The translations under genes were made by a program, and so were the position numbers. From contig CM062292.1 in assembly GCA_031216915.1 (NCBI GenBank), positions 67,754,790 through 67,818,789 of the forward strand: a stretch of 64,000 nt of DNA. The letters run 5' to 3'. Positions 61,850 to 64,000 of this stretch are shown here, piece by piece. Positions within the stretch are counted from its first letter, which is position 1. Every line of letters begins with the position of its first letter. The notes below the pieces were generated by a model. The model did not search any database. It was given only the letters and a program-made list of their open reading frames with translations, and had not been told where the DNA came from. The DNA is from Pictodentalium vernedei. Taxonomy: Eukaryota > Mollusca > Scaphopoda > Dentaliida > Dentaliidae.

Positions 61850-62345
61850 TTTATTTATTTATTTGTGTTTAACCCTTTACCCAACGAATCGGCCACATCC
61901 GCCCTCTTAATATGCAAATTCAGCAGCTGAAAAAATACTATTTTTAAAAAAATTTCAACAAAACCATATCATGTGACCCCTATTTGGAACGAGCTCATCG
62001 AGCTCGTTCCAATGAGGGGTCACATGATATGGTTTTGTTGAAATTTTTTTTGAAAAATTAAAAAAAAATAATATTTAGAATAATAAATTTTGATATCATC
62101 TGCATTGGGTTAAGGGTTAAGGTCACATATGTCTGCACAATGGCTAATTGTGACAACAACATGGATATAAAGTGATGTCCAACCAATCATTTATACCCAT
62201 GATGCCCATTTTAGAGGACTTCTACACCAAGCACTGGTCACTGGGTCCTATTTTACTAGTAAAACAGACCTTGTTTTCCACAGTAAACAAGCACTGCTTC
62301 ACTTCACGGGGTTCCCATGGGGTGATTACAGGGATTCTTCTGCGG
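61850..62345 (-). mobile_element. Retroposon body J with shared tail, split by a piggyBac MITE
   Basis: After the MITE it continues with ggtcacatatgtctgcacaa, ggctaattgtgac, gggtcctattttactagtaa and cacttcacggggttcccatg. It matches 29885-30090 and the two parts of 35891-36890. Confidence 0.65.
61869..62120. mobile_element. piggyBac-type MITE, subfamily A, inside a retroposon tail (empty site known)
   Basis: TTAA-ccctttacccaacgaatc and gcattgggttaaggg-TTAA. The flanks join to ttatttatttgtgt-TTAA-ggtcacat, the sequence of other retroposon tails (for example 35891-35930). Paralogous empty sites therefore confirm a single TTAA target. Confidence 0.92.
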
Positions 62346-63000
62346 AGCCCCCTGCCATTGGAAAAAATTGTTTCATAGGAGCTCCAATTGGGAATTTGTT
62401 TTGGAAGGAAAAAAACATACAAAGACTGAAGAGATGTTACATTCGAATTGAGCAGAGAACATTAAGAACAATAACTAAGAAACAGCATGCATACTACAAA
62501 TAAGTTTTGGATGGTTGTAAGGCCTCAGAAAACCAATGTCACCAGTTGTGAATTAAATTTTTGTTTGAGTGAGAACTGAGATTGGGAAATTTAGAGTCAA
62601 GAATTGGAAAAAATCATGCCCAAATGTCATTGGGAAGAGGTCACATAAATGGCACCTACAGATACTCCAAAAATCCCTGTATTTGTTTATGACTACTCTT
62701 GCTGTGATCATGGTATCTTTGAAACTAGAGAAATGTGAAGCGTGGCATATGCTCCCGACGGTGTCATAACACCATGGTGGCTATATTGAATTGGGTAGTT
62801 GGAGCAGAATCAAAAGGAAGCATTGTCTTGTCATCCATAAGTAACCCCTAAAATTATGATTTGATGAAATAAGCATAGTTATTGTTGGACAGAAACTAAA
62901 AAAGTTAACAAACTTTAACAGATGAATGGACAGACAGACATGGTGAAAACGTAATGCCCCCGACCTCCCCACCCCCGAGAGGATCGGGGTATAAAAATAA
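62345..63000. other. Intron or 5' region; class beta hairpin tail at 62930-62995
   Basis: gaatggacagacagacatgg and a hairpin-like ccccgacctcc...gatcggggtata end resemble the class beta elements. The body 62560-62900 is not otherwise recognised. Confidence 0.45.
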
Positions 63001-63142
63001 ACTCGCATTATAAATTACCTTTGAAAAATAAATTAACATCTCACCGGTTTATGGTGATCAAGGTTACCTTCAGCACCTGTGGCTATATTACAACCAAAAC
63101 ACGTAATGAACAGGGACAATTTGCATGTTTGACAAACACCAA

Positions 63143-63385
63143 TTAACCCTTTACCTAACATGAAAAGCAGACGACACTTGCAAAAATAATTCTTGAATAA
63201 CTAATTTTTTTCATTTTTTGTCTCAAAAACATAGGTTATGACCCCTCGTTGGAACGAGCTCGTTCCAACGAGGGGTCATAACCTATGTTTTTGAGACAAA
63301 AAATGAAAAAAATAATGAAAATTAATTGGCGATTTTTTAGAATAGTGCTGGCCGGTTTTGGCCATTACGTTGGGTAAAGGGTTAA
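63143..63385. mobile_element. piggyBac-type MITE, subfamily B, perfect foldback
   Basis: TTAA-ccctttacctaacatg and cgttgggtaaaggg-TTAA. Foldback arms of about 60 bp meet directly at tggaacgagctcgttcca without the usual spacer. Confidence 0.9.
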
Positions 63386-63410
63386 TAACAAGTCAATGAT
63401 ATAATGACTG

Positions 63411-63810
63411 GGGGTGCGGTGGTGTTGCGGTAACCGGTTCTCGTCAGATCACCGAAGTTAAGCAACGTCGAGGCCGGTTAATCATTGGATGGGTGACCGT
63501 CTGAGCGATCAATTCGGACTCCCACGTCGTGTCCTTGGGCAAGGTACTTAACCCCAATTGGGGGTACGATGATGTCATGTACTAAGGTGTACTGCACGTC
63601 GATGGCGCGCATATGTTTTCAACCAATCTAACCCTGCCTGTGCTGCAATGCGGAGTTACGATGTTGGGGTGCTGGCAGCTGCTCATCGTTGCTTGGTGGT
63701 TCTCTCCGGGTACTCCGGCTTCCTCCACCCATAAAACTGTCACGGTCATGATTAGCTATTGTGCATAAGTATGTGACCTTAAACACCAATAAATAATAAT
63801 AATAATAATA
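63411..63810 (+). mobile_element. 5S rRNA-derived SINE with 12-bp target duplication
   Basis: The head carries 5S gene promoter parts: gatcaccgaagttaagcaac and ggatgggtgaccgtctg. The body has cgtgtccttgggcaaggtac and cttaaccccaattg. The last part (tactccggcttcctccaccc, tgaccttaaacaccaataaa) is that of the tRNA-headed SINEs, and it ends in (aat)n. Target duplication atataatgactg at 63399-63410 and 63811-63822. This is a retroposon, not a 5S gene. Confidence 0.92.
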
Positions 63811-63822
63811 ATATAATGACTG

Positions 63823-64000
63823 ATACAATGCCAGAACATTACAGTACAAGTCAAAATAAGCTGTAGCTGTAGCATAATTGTAATAAACTAAGTATACTGC
63901 TTTTCCTGTACTGATAAAATAAGAATCTGACATAATTTTCTGGAATGCACTCAGGGAGAGCTTTCCAGAAAATGATGTCAACTTCTGGTCTTATCAGTGT
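63823..64000. other. Window end, nothing recognised
   Basis: No repeat boundary or coding exon seen. The 5' UTR exon of the coronin gene may lie further on. Confidence 0.4.

Noticed and set aside
63420..63500. A 5S rRNA gene
   Set aside because: Only internal promoter parts match; the rest is SINE body and tail flanked by target duplications.

Overview
This window is animal nuclear DNA. It is AT-rich, has long introns with canonical GT-AG junctions, and is packed with interspersed repeats. No species can be named from the sequence. DIRS retrotransposons, tRNA- and 5S-headed SINEs and satellite-carrying elements like the bivalve 'pearl' type fit a marine invertebrate, perhaps a mollusc or another lophotrochozoan.

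One host gene can be recognised. It is a coronin of the CORO2A/2B (type II) kind on the minus strand. Six coding exons at 61597-61403, 51628-51512, 33302-33153, 29720-29556, 22428-22309 and 17487-17383 give 284 residues of the beta-propeller. All are multiples of three, so every visible intron is phase 0. The 5' UTR exon and the rest of the protein (last blades, C-terminal extension, coiled coil) are not seen and probably lie beyond the two edges. The whole window is therefore mostly intron of this gene.

Region by region: 1-5303 and 9786-16233 hold two same-orientation (minus) copies of one DIRS retrotransposon (gag, reverse transcriptase/RNase H, tyrosine recombinase). The second copy shows both inverted terminal repeats and the internal complementary region; the first is cut by the window edge. 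Each carries its own disabling lesions. Between them, 5377-8439 is a satellite-carrying element with 17 monomers of about 170 bp.

From 16.2 to 64 kb the coronin introns are a mosaic of small nonautonomous elements. There are more than 20 piggyBac-type MITEs (TTAA target, CCCTTTACC ends, long central hairpin), three hAT MITEs with perfect 8-bp target duplications, pogo/Tigger-like MITEs with TA duplications, several foldback families, three SINEs with target duplications, a LINE 3' fragment, and hairpin-ended elements carrying different tandem cores. A 62-bp minisatellite fills 43297-44961. Several nested insertions give exact boundaries and relative ages.

The points most worth attention are the modular hairpin-ended satellite carriers, the coronin exon squeezed between two MITEs, one retroposon tail shared by three different bodies, the DIRS circular-junction structure, and the recurrence of central hairpins in unrelated MITE families.
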